Positions 1 through 13,359 of a DNA stretch of 64,000 bases are shown here, one piece after another; within the stretch, counting starts at the first letter, position 1, and the number at the start of each line of letters is the position of its first letter. Source of the stretch: Monarcha castaneiventris obscurior. Lineage: Eukaryota; Chordata; Aves; Passeriformes; Monarchidae. The notes under the pieces are model-generated. The model was not told where the DNA came from. It was given only the letters and a program-made list of their open reading frames with translations, and ran no database searches. Made by a program: the position numbers and the translations under genes. Location: contig JAMPIT010000258.1 of NCBI GenBank assembly GCA_026261815.1, forward strand, positions 19,114,501 through 19,178,500, read 5' to 3'.

Positions 1-1377
1 CAGTGTATCATTGCCCCTGGATTTTTTCCACTGTGTAACACTGTAGCTTCGATGTGCCCTGTTCTAAATACAGTGCCATTCTTTCAAATAACGAGACATC
101 TTGACAGACTAAATTGCTGATGGCCCTTCAGTTTGTCTTTTTGGAACAATAATGGAGAAGAGACAGGCGTTAGAATCTCATTACTTGTTCATCGAAATGG
201 CCAACTGGCTGGATTACTTAAGTGCTAGGAAGCAAAACTAATTTGGTGATGGTTGTTGTGTTGGATGGATGATGTGTTCTTGCTCTTTGTAAAGGTAGAA
301 ATATATAAGGCTACCTTGTACAAATATTAAATGAAAGTATTTTAGATTGAGTAGTACAAGCAGAGTAAATGTTGGTACTCAGCGGCACGGTGCTTCACAA
401 TTTCTCTCTGGAGTATCATTGATTAAGATACGTTGTGTTTCCATGTGTCCCTAACGTCACAACTTTAACTTTCTTTTGCCAAGAGAGGAGAAAGTATATT
501 ACAACTAACTGCATTCAGTGATACTTGTACTATAACATTCAGTGCCTCCCACCAGCTTCAAAAGGGTGCAAACTCCCGTGAGTTCTGTATTAATTTAATT
601 TACACTGGAAAACACTGGAAAAATGGGCCATAAACATTAGCTGAAAGTATGTAGATTGTTGTTAGGCTACAGAAAGTTCAGCTTGTGATACTTTCTGCCT
701 TTAAATAAATGTGAATTTGTTTGAGTTAAATACATTTTTAAAGTTATGAAGTCTGATACAGCAGAGTGTTCTTTATAACAACAGCAGAAACTTCATCCAT
801 AGAATTTTGTTTGCTATTTGCTGAAATGTCAAGTTAGCCTTCAGTGCTCAGTGTCCTCAGCTGCTTTGTTCATTACCCAGCATGGTGTGTGACATTGTGG
901 GAAACAAGTACCTGAAAATGGCCCCTGTGTCTTAAATGTCTCCCACTGGCAGATCAGTAATTAATCAAGCATCTTCATGTACACTTTCTAGTCTGATTGG
1001 TTTATTTTGGAATTGTTTGACATCGGAGAAAATTGCGTGAGCCAGAAAGAATATACAGATGGCTAATGAGGCAGTGGCACAGGCAGAAAGTGTTTCTGAT
1101 GGGAAACCAAAACAGAAACCACCCCAAAAAAGCAGAAAGGAAAACCCACCCATTGTTTCTGCAAAGCCTCTCCTCCTACTGCCGTTTCTGCTGGGTCTCC
1201 TTGACAAGGCAGTGGGTGGTGCAGGAGCTTGGGTTGGTGCGTGGTGGTATTTTTGTGTTTTTCTGTTTGCAGCTTTAGTAGCTGTATCACAGAAAAAATG
1301 TGTGATGGTGTGTTGTACTGAAGTGTGTGTTGTCAGATTTCACCAAAGGAGAGGCAGTAACACCCGTGAAGTGGTTT

Positions 1378-1535
1378 CATAGAATCACAAATGGGTTGGA
1401 AAGGACCTTAAAGATCATCTATTTCCAACCGCCCTGCGATGGGCAGGGACACCTTCCATAGACCAGGTTGCTCAAAATCCCATCTAGCCTGGCATTGAAC
1501 ACTTCCAGGGGTGGGGCAACCACAACTTCTGTTTC
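1378..1535 (-). mobile_element. CR1 LINE fragment, 3' end
   Basis: The + strand begins with a copy of the reverse-complemented CR1 terminal motif (TCATAGAATCA), then runs through the typical CR1 tail: 'ttggaaaggaccttaaagat', a cysteine/proline-like run, and 'cttccaggggtggggcaacc'. The element is therefore inserted in minus orientation. It is truncated at its 5' side near 1535, where it passes into a T-run and unrelated sequence, which is usual for avian CR1. No coding capacity remains. Confidence 0.92.
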
Positions 1536-3312
1536 AACACTTTTTTTTTTCCCCAAAAATTTTAATTTTTCCTTCATGTATTCATCTTATGTAAGATGAT
1601 GCATTTTTGAAGCAGTCATGAAACAAATTAGAGATTAGGGCTTCATTTGGTGCTTTTTCCTTTCCAGCAGTGAAGCAACAGCTGTGGTCTTACATACGAT
1701 GCCTTTGTTGCTTTGATAGTTATTCTGTTGTTGTCAGATGTGTGTTCTTAGGCTTGCCTGGCCGTGTGCACTTTTTATTACTGGCATGACTGACAGTACA
1801 AAGTGTTTGATTAAAGACCTCTTCTTATAACCAGAGGAAAAGGCATTCTTGGAGCCCTATTTGTGCTGCAGGTTTAGCCAGGCAGAAATACGCTCTGGCC
1901 ACTGCTAACAGGAGGGTTGCTGCTATTCTGCTGCTATTGGAACATCTCCGTTCCAGCTTGTTCTCACAAGGCCCCTGTATCTTTTCTCTCCAGGGCTAGG
2001 GCCTTCTGATGCAGTTGCTCTTAGGCCATTGCATTACACTGTTAGCCCCTTTGGAGAGCACGGGGGCAGGTTTGAGAGTAGGGCAGGGCTGCACACCCAG
2101 TGCCTGCACTGTCCCTGTTGGGCTCGGAGGGTGCCTCAGACTGGCACTGAAACCTTGCAGACCGAATGCTTATGATGTGTCTTAATGCACTGCAGTGTAA
2201 ATGCTTATGCATCTGCTTCCCTCTCACCTCAGAAGTGTCCTTGTTACTTGATAGTTCCCACCACCTTTAAAAATGGCTATAAAGATGATGATCTAAATGT
2301 GACTAAATTACTTCCTTTTTTTGTAGATAAGAGCAAATAATCTGTGATAAGTACCTGTGATAAGTGAGCACTAGCAGCAAGAAAGCAGGGAAGTTGAACC
2401 CTAGTGATCTAAATGTCACTTCTGTTTGTTTTTGCTGGTGTGTTGGAAAGCTCTGTTGGTGTTGCTTCCAGCTGGATGACGGGGCAGAGGGCAGCACTCA
2501 CCCACCCGAGGCCTCTAAAGTCAGCAGCAGTTCCCCTGTGCCGAGCAGCCGCTGCTTTCCCTCTGCTGTTTGGCTTTGTGCAGGTGCTCTCGGAGCTGCC
2601 TGGAGCTGGGTGAGGGCAGCACAGGCACAGATGGCCTTTGAGCTCGTTGGTGTTTGCTGTGAATGGAGGTGCTCTTGACCCCCATGCTGGAAGGGCTGGG
2701 ATGGTTTGTGGCACCTCCCTCACTGTCTGTGTGCCTCGAGGGGTCACGTGCCAGCAATGTGACAGCAATCTGGGGGCTCTCAGAATGAACCTGATTTTTG
2801 TGAGACTGAGTCAAACAGCTAACATTGATATTTACAGTTTGTGCAGAACTGGATAAATTTTTAACCCAAAGCTAAAATAAGGATTGTGGGTGGAAAGGGA
2901 AAGGAATTGTGGGAAGAGAGGATAATTATAGCCACTCTCTGTACCTACAAAGACTGTTAATTTACCTCCTTAGGAGAGTAGGCTGAAAATATAGCAGAAA
3001 TATCTGTATGGTATGTCTGTATTTATTGAAGAGGGCTTGGGAAAGAAAAATAGCACAGTGCTGAGGTACTTTCGTAATTCACCTCTTACAGACTGATATG
3101 GTTACTTTTGAAAATTATGATCTTTTCTAGCAACAGGGGTGAGTCGGCAGTGAGGTTTTCTGTATTTATTTCCTACATTTGTTCAATAAGCTCTTTTTTC
3201 CTATGTTTGAAATATTGGAATCTGGAAAGAAAAGCTAGGTGTGGCTTGCATAAATCTCCTAATAAAAGAAAGACTCCAGTATTACCTGACTGCAACTTAA
3301 AATTGTGTTGTA

Positions 3313-3645
3313 TTTGAGGCTGGAAGGCACCTCCAGCATCATTAATCCAACTACCCCAGTGTCTTACCCCAGACAGGGTCAGCTGGAGCGGTTTGCTCAG
3401 GGCTGTGTCCAGTGGGGTTTGGAGGATGGAAACTCTTTCAGAGGGGGGTGCTTTTTTTGAGGTTCAAGTATAATTTGTTGTATTTCAGCATGTGCCTCCA
3501 GTCCTGTGGTGCCTCCAGTGCCTCCTGCCTCAACTGACACTTCTGAGAAGAGTCTGGCTCTTGTCTTTACTCTTCCATTAGCTACTTACACACATTGATA
3601 AAATCCCTCTGAGCCTTCTTGGGAAGCAGCTGAGGTCCTTAGCCT
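3313..3645 (-). mobile_element. CR1 LINE fragment, diverged
   Basis: The + strand shows reverse-complement CR1 tail sequence: 'aggctggaaggcacctccag', then a stretch resembling 'cagggtcagctggagcggtt'. After an insertion of about 60 bases it resumes with 'gagaagagtctggctc' and 'acacattgataaaatccctc'. These blocks occur in this order in CR1 3' ends. It is more diverged than the copy at 1378, so probably older. The edges are approximate. Confidence 0.8.
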
Positions 3646-4596
3646 GTGAGTGTGCTCAGTGCAAATGCCAGGTCTGATCACATCAGGGCTGCTCTGGTGG
3701 TAACTCACCTTTGCACAAAGTGGGCAAGGTAGATGTTAAGGCAGCACTTCTAAGTTGAAAGAATGAATATGAGATTTCTGGGGAGTTATTCATACTGCTT
3801 TCATATGAAAATAATTAGTGAGCCCTATCTTTAATTTGCAAATGTTGAACTATGGCATGTTGTTTGACAGCACTTACAGAGTCTACAAGATGAGCAGGTT
3901 GTCCCACCCATGCTCTTTTTGTTCTCTTCAAAAGTTACCTCTGCTTCTACTAAATCACTGAAGAATTTTGAGTTCCTTTTGTCACACCTTTTATCTGTAT
4001 CTCTTCCTGCATTTGAAGCACACTGTAACTGATAGGCCTGCACTCAGTATTTGGGAAGTGATCAGTGCTGTTGCTGAGATTCGCTTCTGGTGTTCATTAT
4101 TTTAGTTTCTTTCCTGATTTAGAGCTATGTTTTGTTTGTAGCAGTGGTGCCTTTTAGTAACAGAAGAGCTGTTTGATAGACCAGGTAGTGAGACTTGGGG
4201 ATAGCTGAGTGTGAACACTGCCACGTTTTGAAACCATGGAATCTTGGTTCCATGCGGCTCTCTGTAGACTTAAGCACTTTCCTCAAGGAAAACAAACTAA
4301 TTCTCTGAAGAAGAGTCTGTTTTCCCTGTAGCATCCTTGTTTCCCAGACTGGCAATGTAAGAGATTTATTTTTTGAGATGGCAGTGAAGGATTCTGCAGA
4401 GTTGGAGTAGGACACTTCAGGACAGTAGGATCAAAGGGTTACTCCCTAACTCCGTACCAGTTAGCTTGGTTAACTATTCCCAAGTTTTGGGTCCTGTTTC
4501 ATTATTAATCCTTCTGTTTATGGTGTTCAGATGCATTTCTCATGACTCTGTTAGATGATCAGATGTTTTAATCACCTGTCTTTTCTCCTGTTTCAG

Positions 4597-7500
4597 CCTC
4601 AAGGAATAGGTTCACCTAGTGTCTACCACGCTGTTATCGTGATCTTCTTGGAGTTTTTTGCTTGGGGACTCCTGACAGCTCCCACTCTAGTGGTAGGTAA
4701 TCCTTAGGAGCTTTTTCTCACTGTATGGGAGGTGGGACAATTACTGCAAAGGCACTGAGCATCTTCTGAATTACATGAAATGAAAATTGCATATGACTGA
4801 GCTGCTCTGTTGTGCAAGTGAAAAAAAGTTCTATAATTGTAGATGGTATCAAAAATTTCAATTATTTCATTATAGCAGTGTAATGGTGTAGCACAGCTGT
4901 TTACGTGCATGTCTGCTAACACTCGAGCTTACAAGTAAATATTTTCTGATTGAAACTGATGCCTTAAGAGGCCTCGTAGAAACAGAGACTAGACAGGAGT
5001 AAGGGAATAAAAGTAGGTATTTATTGGAAGGGCCTTCAAAGGTAGCCCCTGGGGACCCAGAGACTATTGCCAAGATGGACCCCAAGATGGATGACAGGTC
5101 ACAAGTTCTTCACACTTTTATAAGTTCAGTTTATTTGCATATCAGGGTTAATTTTCCAATTAAAGCTTCAGTTAATGATGTAATTCCCCTCAGCTTATTC
5201 CCCCCTTAGAGGCTCTTTGGTTTATACTTTTGGGCCTAGGACAGTCTGGGTATCCCTGAAGAGCAGGCCCAGAGAGGGTTTGTTATGTCTACCTAGCAGA
5301 GAGAGCAGAAATTAACAGGCTACAAGAAACTTCAGAGTTACACACTAAGCAGTACAGAATGTGAAAAATATAAAAGTTAAAACCTAAGGCATCAAAACCA
5401 GTAAGGTGGTAATGAAATTATCTTTCCTTTCAAGATGCCATAAAACATTGGCACATTACAAATGTAAGGCCAAAAGTACACTTGAAGTTTAGTAACATTA
5501 TGCAAGCATGTGTGTAGGTAGGGAGGTCTTTGCTGACCTGGCTGTGATTTAAGCAGAAGCTTCAGAGCACAGACCCTGTTACACCAGTCAGAGCATCCCT
5601 GTGATTAGTGAGACAGTCATACCAATGTGTTTGTACCAAAGTACTTTGCCAAGTAGTTGGTTGCTTTTAATTTGGATTTAATTTGTGAGTGATACATGCT
5701 GACAAATTAAAAGGATTTAAGGCTTAAAAATCTCCCAAGCTAACTCTACTTAAAATGCAGTCTTGGTACTGCTCTGAAAGCTGATGTTACCCATGAACAG
5801 TCTCTTGGGTATGAAGTGCACATCATCACTGAATGAAATCCTTGTGGTCTAAACACAGACCAGACTGAGATAGCTGCAGTTCTGGGTTCTGCTCACCAAA
5901 CTGAGAGCCACTTCAGGATGGTGACGTCTCTGCTCTCTCTGCCCCCAGTCCCCAACAGATGACACAGTAACATGTGGAGAGTCTGGTCTGAGATAATTTT
6001 CTAGGTTCTCTGTGGTTTGTTTATATTTCAGGCACTGAAATCTCAAAATGCCTTCCTTGCAAATGAAAGATTAACCACATTATTTGTGGTTTGCCTTTTT
6101 TTCTTCTTTTTTTCTCTCTGTAATCTATGAAAAAAAACTATTGCACATCATAAAGTTTGATGTATCGTGAGCAATATTTGTAATTGATACTGTGTAAATG
6201 ACAGTATTCATATTTCTTCTCCAGGTTTTGCATGAAACCTTCCCGAAACATACATTTCTAATGAATGGTCTAATTCAAGGAGTAAAGGTAAGTTGACAGA
6301 AGTTGATCACAAGTACAATTTAAAGTGAATGGTGGGAGGAATATAGAAATTGCTAGCTGAGAGAAGCAGTCAAGAGTTTTTCAATATGGCTTTCACAGTA
6401 TAAATAAAAAGGAATAAATTACCGCTAAAAAGGCAAGTGTGCATCTTTTTACTTTTAGCAAGGTATTGCTTGGTCTGTATCTACTGTTTAGATTCAGCAA
6501 ATAAAAAGGTAGTTGATAAATGCCAAATGATGCATATGGTGCTAAAAGTGGATAATTTTTTACTTGGAGCTTGTTGCCCCAGTAGGGTATTTTCAATTAC
6601 TTAGATTCATGTGAATTTTAAGAAGACAATAACACACAGTTCACTGAACTGCTAGTATGACTGGATCATCCGCATTTTGAATTTTGTGTAGTTCTGAGGT
6701 AACAGATCTCAAATTTTATTTAACCAGATATGGGATAGAAGATGAGTGATGCTTGGCCACATTGCCTTTGGTGCATTACACTGCAGCCATTGACTTGGAG
6801 TCAGATCAGAGCCCGGGCTGCTCTCAGACTGTGCTGTGCTCAGCTATCACGAGTCTGACCACTTAGTTCTAACTTCAAATGTTTTGTTTCACCTAGGGCT
6901 TATTGTCGTTCCTCAGTGCCCCACTCATAGGTGCCCTGTCTGACGTGTGGGGACGAAAGTCCTTCTTGCTGCTAACAGTATTTTTCACCTGTGCACCAAT
7001 ACCACTAATGAAGATCAGCCCATGGTTAGTAAATTGCTTCACACCAGATTGGCTGTTGCTTTTCAAGGTTGCTATCTAATGCTTATGTCTATAGTATTGT
7101 TGATAAAATGCTGTTTGTGCTTCATGGAAGGTTGAGGCTTTTGTATTACTTCTGTGCAAAGCTGGAGGAACAGTAAACCTGAAGCAAAGGCCTTGGTCAG
7201 AATTTCAGTAGCTGCTGCTTTTGATCTGTGTGCTGTAAGCCCTGTGTCCTGCTCCAGCACATCTGCCAAAGCTGGAGAGCACTGTCCAGTGAAGTGTGCA
7301 GGTCTGGATTGTGGCCACAGCTCTCACTCAGATACCAGCCAGCGACACTGAAATCAAAACCTTACCTAATGCCGCTGTGTGAAGTAACCATTTGTAACCT
7401 ACAAGTTGCAGCAGTTTTACACTTTTGTTTCTCAAATTCTAAAATGGACCGGCTTTGATGCTGTGTGCACCTTATCGACCTGTTAACTGGCTGGAACCTT

Positions 7501-10500
7501 GCAGGAGTCAGAGGCCTGGGCTCACTCCCTGCCCCCTGTGCTGTCCCTGAGGGTGGAGCAGCACTGGCACAGCCTGCACTGACACAGGCCAGTGCCAGCT
7601 GCTCAGGTAGCTCCATCAGCCTTCCCCATTTTCTCTCTGGTCACACAGGCTGCTCATCTCTTCAGAAGGAGCTTGTTTCTAAGTATTTATTAAGGTTTCA
7701 AATGCCATGTGCTACTGTCTGTAGCATAAAGATATGGCAGATGTTGAGGCCTTTCAATGACCAGGTTCTCAAAATACTGAAGTTCCTAATTTGCTTTGGG
7801 TCATAGACCAGTTGAGTTTATTAGCTGAACACCTCATTTCCTAATAGTACTTAATCACAGAAGCTTTTTGTAGAGGCTACAAAATCGTGCTGTTTGTACT
7901 TGGTGCGAATAGGAGTTACACAGTTCTATCAAGACACATTCACATTGGCTTTATCCAAGATTATCTCAATAAATTGTCAGGATAAGTTGGACAAGGTGAT
8001 TTACTGTTTAACTGCACTTGGATTGAATAGACTTTCTGTTTCTATTTAGCTGTTCTGATTTTTTTTTTCTCATATTCTTAGGTGGTACTTTGCTGTAATC
8101 TCCGTGTCTGGAGTTTTTGCAGTGACATTTTCTGTAGTTTTTGCATATGTAGCAGACATAACCCAAGAACATGAGAGAAGCATGGCCTATGGTTTGGTAT
8201 GTATCATTTGGGCTCTCTTCCTGTGGTATTCAGTACTAAGGCCTTCAGTTTGTAACGCTTTTCAAAGCTGCATTTTTGTTTCTCCTATGGCAAGTTGTTT
8301 TTAATTTGGAGTCAGGTTTTTCTGTTTAATTGTTCCTGTCATCCAGTCTTGTATGACCATGTTAAAAGCTATCTCGAGTGTGTCTTAACAGCCGTTATAG
8401 GTCTTAGTGATGTAATTTGAGGAGTTTAAGTTATTCCTCCATTGTTGCCCACACTGGTACTACTCTGTCATCTTTTCAAAAATCTCCCTTTTGTTCTGGA
8501 ACTGCCATTGTGTCTTGACTTGACTGCCCCTGCCTGTGTCTCCAGTCACTCTGCTGTGCTGCAGTTCAGAACAAACTTAGCTGAGTTAGTTGTCTGTTTT
8601 AAGTACTTACAACTCACTTCTGTGTCTCCATTATCTCCTGATAACGTGCCAGGTCCCAGGAGCCTTCACAGCCTCATGTTATTATGGATTAGCAGAATTA
8701 TTTTTGTGTTGAATTTACAGAATCCATTACCATTCAGCAGGAAGAGCTGAAAGCAATGGATGTAGAACTAACTAGTTTCTTTGTGCCTGTACACATCAGG
8801 GTTTGAGATATGTTGAGACAGTTCCTTCAGTTTTTAAGTTAACATCTTTCACAAGGCCAGCTGGTTAACTAACAACTACTGACTTGGATTAACCAGTATA
8901 TTACATTTAATATACCCTTTATACATGTGATTTTTTTTTAACAGACATTGCCTATTTCACTAATATGAAGATTAAACGCAGCTCATTGCTTCCCAGAGGT
9001 ATTAGTAGAGTCTATAGTTAATTAAACTTAATTATGTCAATACATGCAAGAGTGCTGTAAGCCTCACATTGCTGTCCAGTTATCAGAAAAAGAAAATTTT
9101 TCTTGAAAACTTGTGATTGTCTAAAATACACAGCTGCTACCACATAGGCATAGGAAAAAGGTTACTTTTAATTTCTACGTGATTAAAATGGTTAGGCTTC
9201 TGAAAGGGAGGAAATGTGGGTAATAACACTGCTGACTTGCCTCACTGAAAATCTTACCAGATGTTACTTATTTCAGGTTTCAGCAACTTTTGCAGCAAGT
9301 TTAGTCACCAGCCCTGCTATCGGTGCCTACCTTGGCCGAGCGTACGGAGACAGCCTGGTGGTGGTGCTGGCTACAGCAATAGCCTTGTTGGACATCTGCT
9401 TTATCCTCGTTGCTGTACCCGAATCGCTGCCAGAGAAGATGAGGCCAGCATCCTGGGGAGCACCCATTTCGTGGGAACAGGCTGACCCCTTTGCAGTAAG
9501 CTACTAAAATAGGGAATATTTTGTTACGTGTAGATACTGAGTTTGGAGACAGGGAAGAGACTGAATTTGCAATAGTTCAGGCTTGAAAAACAAAGCCTTC
9601 AATTTCTTCAAGCTTGACCTTGCTTCGCTGGTGATACTTTTGCCAACAATCTTGCTAAACATAAAGGGAATCTTTTGGTGGTGCCATGTAACAGCTTCAT
9701 TGAGAGGCTTTTCAGAGCCCAGCTAGGGATGCTTGTTGGAAATGAAGGTGGAATGTTTTTTAACTCTTTTTTCTTGCCGTAGTCCCTGAAGAAAGTCGGC
9801 CAGGACTCCATTGTGCTGCTAATCTGCATAACAGTGTTTCTTTCCTACCTCCCAGAGGCAGGCCAATATTCCAGCTTCTTCCTATACCTCAGACAGGTAA
9901 TGTAACATTTTGGTATGAATTTGAACAAAAGTAGATTCACAGGATTTAAGAAAGTTTTCAGTATTACTGAACTAGTATGGAAAGTATGGATAACTCATAT
10001 AATTTAGAAGCTCCCAGGAACTGATTTAAGTCCTCTTGTTGTTCTGTTGTTCTGTTTTTCTCTTTTAGGCAGACAAAAAGAGAGGAGAGGGGGGTGATAA
10101 ATGAGTTATAAAAGAGTTTATTGTATTTTGTAATTATTTGCATTATTCTTGGACTATATGGTTAAATATGCTGAACTGGCTTTATTTTTGAGGGAACAAT
10201 TTAATTGTTTTCTATTTATGCCCCTTTATTTTCATTTACTTGTTTGATGTAATGAAAAAAAGATGAGGAGCTGAATAATACTGGTCTTCTGCATTGTGTG
10301 TTCCCTCACTGGGGTTTGTGACATCATGACATATGGTTTATGGTTAATAATCAAATTTCCTTTTTTTTTAAATATAGATAATGGGATTTTCATCTGAAAG
10401 TGTTGCAGCATTTATAGCAGTCCTTGGGATTCTTTCCATTATTGCACAGGTGAGTTACTGCTCTGTGTGTCATTGACTTGGCAAGCTGAAAAGAAGGAAG

Positions 10501-12774
10501 CACTGTGGAGAATGGAGAAGACTGTGGTTCCATAAATGTGATTCAGCTTTTCTGTGTCTGTTTTCTTTCTAAATCTCTAAAAATTGGTTAAGACTCTAAG
10601 TTAGATGAAAACACTTGACAACAAAGGTTTGGTTCATTAAGGTAAAACTAAATCCTTTGTGCATCAAAGAAGGGGTGATGGTTTGGTCATACTACTTGCT
10701 AAACGACTGCCCTTTTTTTTGGTAGAGGCAAATACTACTTTTGAAGACTACTACTTAAAATTTAGTTTACTGCATGTATTTGACATTGAGTATAAAACGT
10801 TTTCAAGTTTTTTGTTGGTTTTTTAAATTCATTAACTCATCAGCTAATCTGTGTTTAATACTTAGAATGTTATTTTTCTGACACTTTACTTTTCCCCTCT
10901 CTGTTAGACGATAGTGTTGAGTTTACTGATGCGGTCCATTGGAAATAAGAACACGATCCTGCTGGGCCTGGGGTTCCAAATCCTGCAGCTGGCGTGGTAC
11001 GGCTTTGGGTCAGAGCCATGGTATGCACATTTCACTTGGGGCTGGTTTGCATTCTGTCCCTCTGCAGAGGGTGTGGGTGCCCAGGGCACAGCCCCGGCCC
11101 AGAGCATCAGTGCAGGGTGTGTTTTGCAGGATGATGTGGGCAGCCGGCGCTGTGGCCGCCATGTCCAGCATTACCTTCCCAGCTGTCAGCGCCCTCGTCT
11201 CACGGACTGCTGATGCCGACCAGCAGGGTAGGTTTGCTCCTGGTTCTTGGAATTCTAGTCAAGGAATACTGTGCAGGCAGGCACGCTGGGCTCTGGGCTT
11301 AGTGCTTGCCAGCCAGGCTGAGTGTTGGCAGGGCAGCCCAGACACCTGAGCTTGTGTTAAAGCTCAGGTGTCTGGGCACATGTTAAATCCAGGTTCCTTG
11401 GAAGTTGCACTGTGTGCGTACCATGTACTTCTGGTGCAGAGGGAAGACTTTCAGCAAGACCCTATAGTAGGAAATACTCAGCAAACTCAGTGCACCGTTC
11501 TGTTCCTCGCTGTTGCACACTGTGCTCTCTCCTGTGTGAGACAGTGACAGCAGGGATGGTGTCCTTCTCCTGGCCTCTGAACTAGCTCAGCACGGCAGGC
11601 ACTGCCCTCTGCTAGAGGCAGATGGAAAAACCACTCAAATACATGACAATGACTGGCTCTTTGCACCCCTTGTTTACTGCTACCCATAGTGCAACACCAT
11701 TTAGAGCTTTCCTGCCTGCATCAGTTTTTAGGTGAAGTCAATAAAGTCACTAGAAGTAAATACATATGTATAACTATAGATAGGTAAGAATATGTATTTC
11801 ACTTTTCCCAGGTGTTGTTCAGGGGATGATTACAGGAATTCGAGGGCTGTGTAATGGTTTGGGACCAGCACTTTATGGTTTTATCTTCTATATCTTTCAC
11901 GTTGAACTGAACGAGCTGCCCATGCCCGAATCAGCAGCAGGAGGTAGTGTGGTTGCACAATACCATTTACAACAGGTACGTGTCTTCTGGATTTACTGCT
12001 TCCAAAAGGGGAGTTAGGAAGGGCTCCTGTGCCCATCAGTTCAGTGCTGTGTTACATTTTGTTACACTGACTGCAAATGAAGGGTGTGGAAAGAGGTTTC
12101 TAAGTGCCTCAGGGAAGGGTTATTTAACTAATACTTAATTACATGCATTGGGTTAGTTTAATTTTCACATAGCTACAGCTGACCATCATAGACAACTGTG
12201 ACCCTTGTGAGGAGACTAGCTTGAGGGAAGGATGGAGAGTTACCAATGGTGTATGGGTTTTTTTGTTGTCCTTTTACCAAGCTCTCAATTTTTTTTTTTT
12301 TTATTAAGCTTTTGGGGAAAGTCAGCAGGAAGAACTTGCACTAGAAAAGGAAGTTGGCAAGCATTAATAAGAAGCATGTGCTCCCTTGTCCTAAATCTTA
12401 GGATGTAAAGTTCTTTCTCATTCCTTCTAAAAGCCTGCACTGTATTCACTAGTGTGTCAGGCAACAGCTTTTCCCACTCTTGAAAGTGGGTAATTAGCAA
12501 TTGTAGGCTGTTAATGTGTGTCTAAAGGCTCATTAACACTTTGTGGTGTCACTGTTGTTGTTTTCAGAATTCCATAATTCCTGGACCCCCATTCCTATTT
12601 GGAGCGTGCTCTGTGCTGTTGGCATTACTTGTTGCCTTGTTTATTCCTGAACACACAAACCTAAATGTAAGATCCAGCAACTGGAAGAAACACTGTGGCA
12701 GCCACGGCCATCCCCACAGCCCACAAGCTCCTGGTGAAGCTAAAGAACCTTTACTGCAAGATACAAATGTATGA
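4597..12774 (+). CDS. MFSD14A: MFSD14A, major facilitator superfamily orphan transporter (exons 2-12; exon 1 off window)
   Basis: Eleven coding exons are visible: 4597-4692, 6225-6287, 6897-7024, 8082-8196, 9277-9495, 9783-9896, 10378-10449, 10908-11020, 11130-11227, 11812-11975 and 12568-12774 (TGA). All junctions are GT-AG with continuous phase and encode 462 residues, nearly identical to human MFSD14A (HIAT1) from its residue 29 on. The protein is a 12-helix membrane transporter. The MFS motif A loop after TM2, GALSDVWGRKSFLL, starts at about 6930. The second-half helices are encoded by exons 8-12, and the tail ends KEPLLQDTNV, a dileucine-like cytosolic end. The substrate is unknown; the mouse orthologue is needed for sperm acrosome formation. 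The least conserved part is the loop at the end of exon 11 (about 11905-11975), where human and bird differ. The first exon and promoter lie outside the window. Confidence 0.97.
4957..5394 (-). mobile_element. solo LTR of an endogenous retrovirus, minus orientation
   Basis: This 438-bp block in MFSD14A intron 2 starts TGATGCCTTA and ends TAAGGCATCA, a perfect 10-bp terminal inverted repeat with the TG...CA ends of retroviral LTRs. It is flanked by a 4-bp direct repeat, aaac (4953-4956 and 5395-5398). Read on the minus strand it has U3 first, a TATAAAA box at about 5116-5122 and an AATAAA signal at 5020-5025 about 95 bases later, then a short U5. No internal retroviral genes adjoin it, so it is a solo LTR. 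A 4-bp target duplication would fit a class I (gammaretrovirus-like) element, but that assignment is inference. Confidence 0.85.
11337..11376. repeat. perfect inverted repeat, 16-bp arms, 8-base loop
   Basis: The arms cccagacacctgagct (11337-11352) and agctcaggtgtctggg (11361-11376) are exact reverse complements around the loop tgtgttaa. It lies in MFSD14A intron 10, 110 bases after the exon 10 donor, and would fold into a stable RNA hairpin in the pre-mRNA. The stem is shorter than a typical pre-miRNA, and there is no sign of arm extension beyond 16 bp. Confidence 0.9.
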
Positions 12775-13353
12775 CAAAAATCCCAGGAAGACCGTTGGGA
12801 CTCTTCTTTCATCAGCAGTTTGGGATACACATTCCAACTCCATCAAAATGTAATTTCTTAAGGTAATCTTAAGAAGTATCTTTCTGCATGAAATCTGTAA
12901 GAATTGAAACAGGAACTTTCTCCAAAGATGTTGCCATTGAACTAAAAACTTACTTGCTTTTATAAACCAACTGTTACATACTTGTCTCTTGCCATGAAAT
13001 ACTGTTACTGCTAAACTTTACATTCTAGTTCAGAGACACAATAGTCAAGGCATGAGCATGTGTCCTTCTGTTTCCTTACGGTGGTGAGCTTTAATTCTAG
13101 TCATGCTACGTCTCAATGAGACAGACTGGCATCCATGTGGACCCATTCGTTTTAATGTTGTAAAATCTTGGGTCAGATGATTCAAAGCCTTAATGTAAAT
13201 GTACTTAAGTAGGGAGGTGAATTGGTATCATTTCTTTTAATAGTCACATGGCAGGTTTTTTTTAAGTTTGTAATAATATAAAAATCACACGAGCACGCTT
13301 GCTGAACAGTAAAAGTTATTTTTATGTAAGTGCATTTACTCTTTCTATTTTTG

Positions 13354-13359
13354 AATAAA
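13354..13359 (+). terminator. MFSD14A: proximal poly(A) signal AATAAA of MFSD14A
   Basis: An exact AATAAA hexamer lies 580 bases after the stop codon. It could yield a short 3' UTR isoform. Confidence 0.5.

Larger units (their letters stand above)
1..4596 (+). other. MFSD14A: MFSD14A intron 1 (partial), no coding exon seen
   Basis: The first coding exon of MFSD14A, which encodes a lysine-rich cytosolic N-terminus of about 28 residues, is not found here. It should be GC-rich and lies upstream of the window, so this stretch is read as intron. It holds two CR1 fragments, at 1378-1535 and 3313-3645. Short open frames at 1059-1382 and 2409-2768 have no recognisable family, no initiation context and no supporting splice pattern. 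Nothing else was recognised. Confidence 0.75.

Noticed and set aside
1059..1382. 107-codon plus-strand open frame with a lysine/proline-rich start
   Set aside because: No recognisable family and no good initiation signal. It runs into a CR1 fragment at its end and sits in an intron.
2303..2814. Overlapping open frames of 64-119 codons on both strands
   Set aside because: Several frames are open at once in a GC-richer patch of intron 1. No conserved motif was seen.
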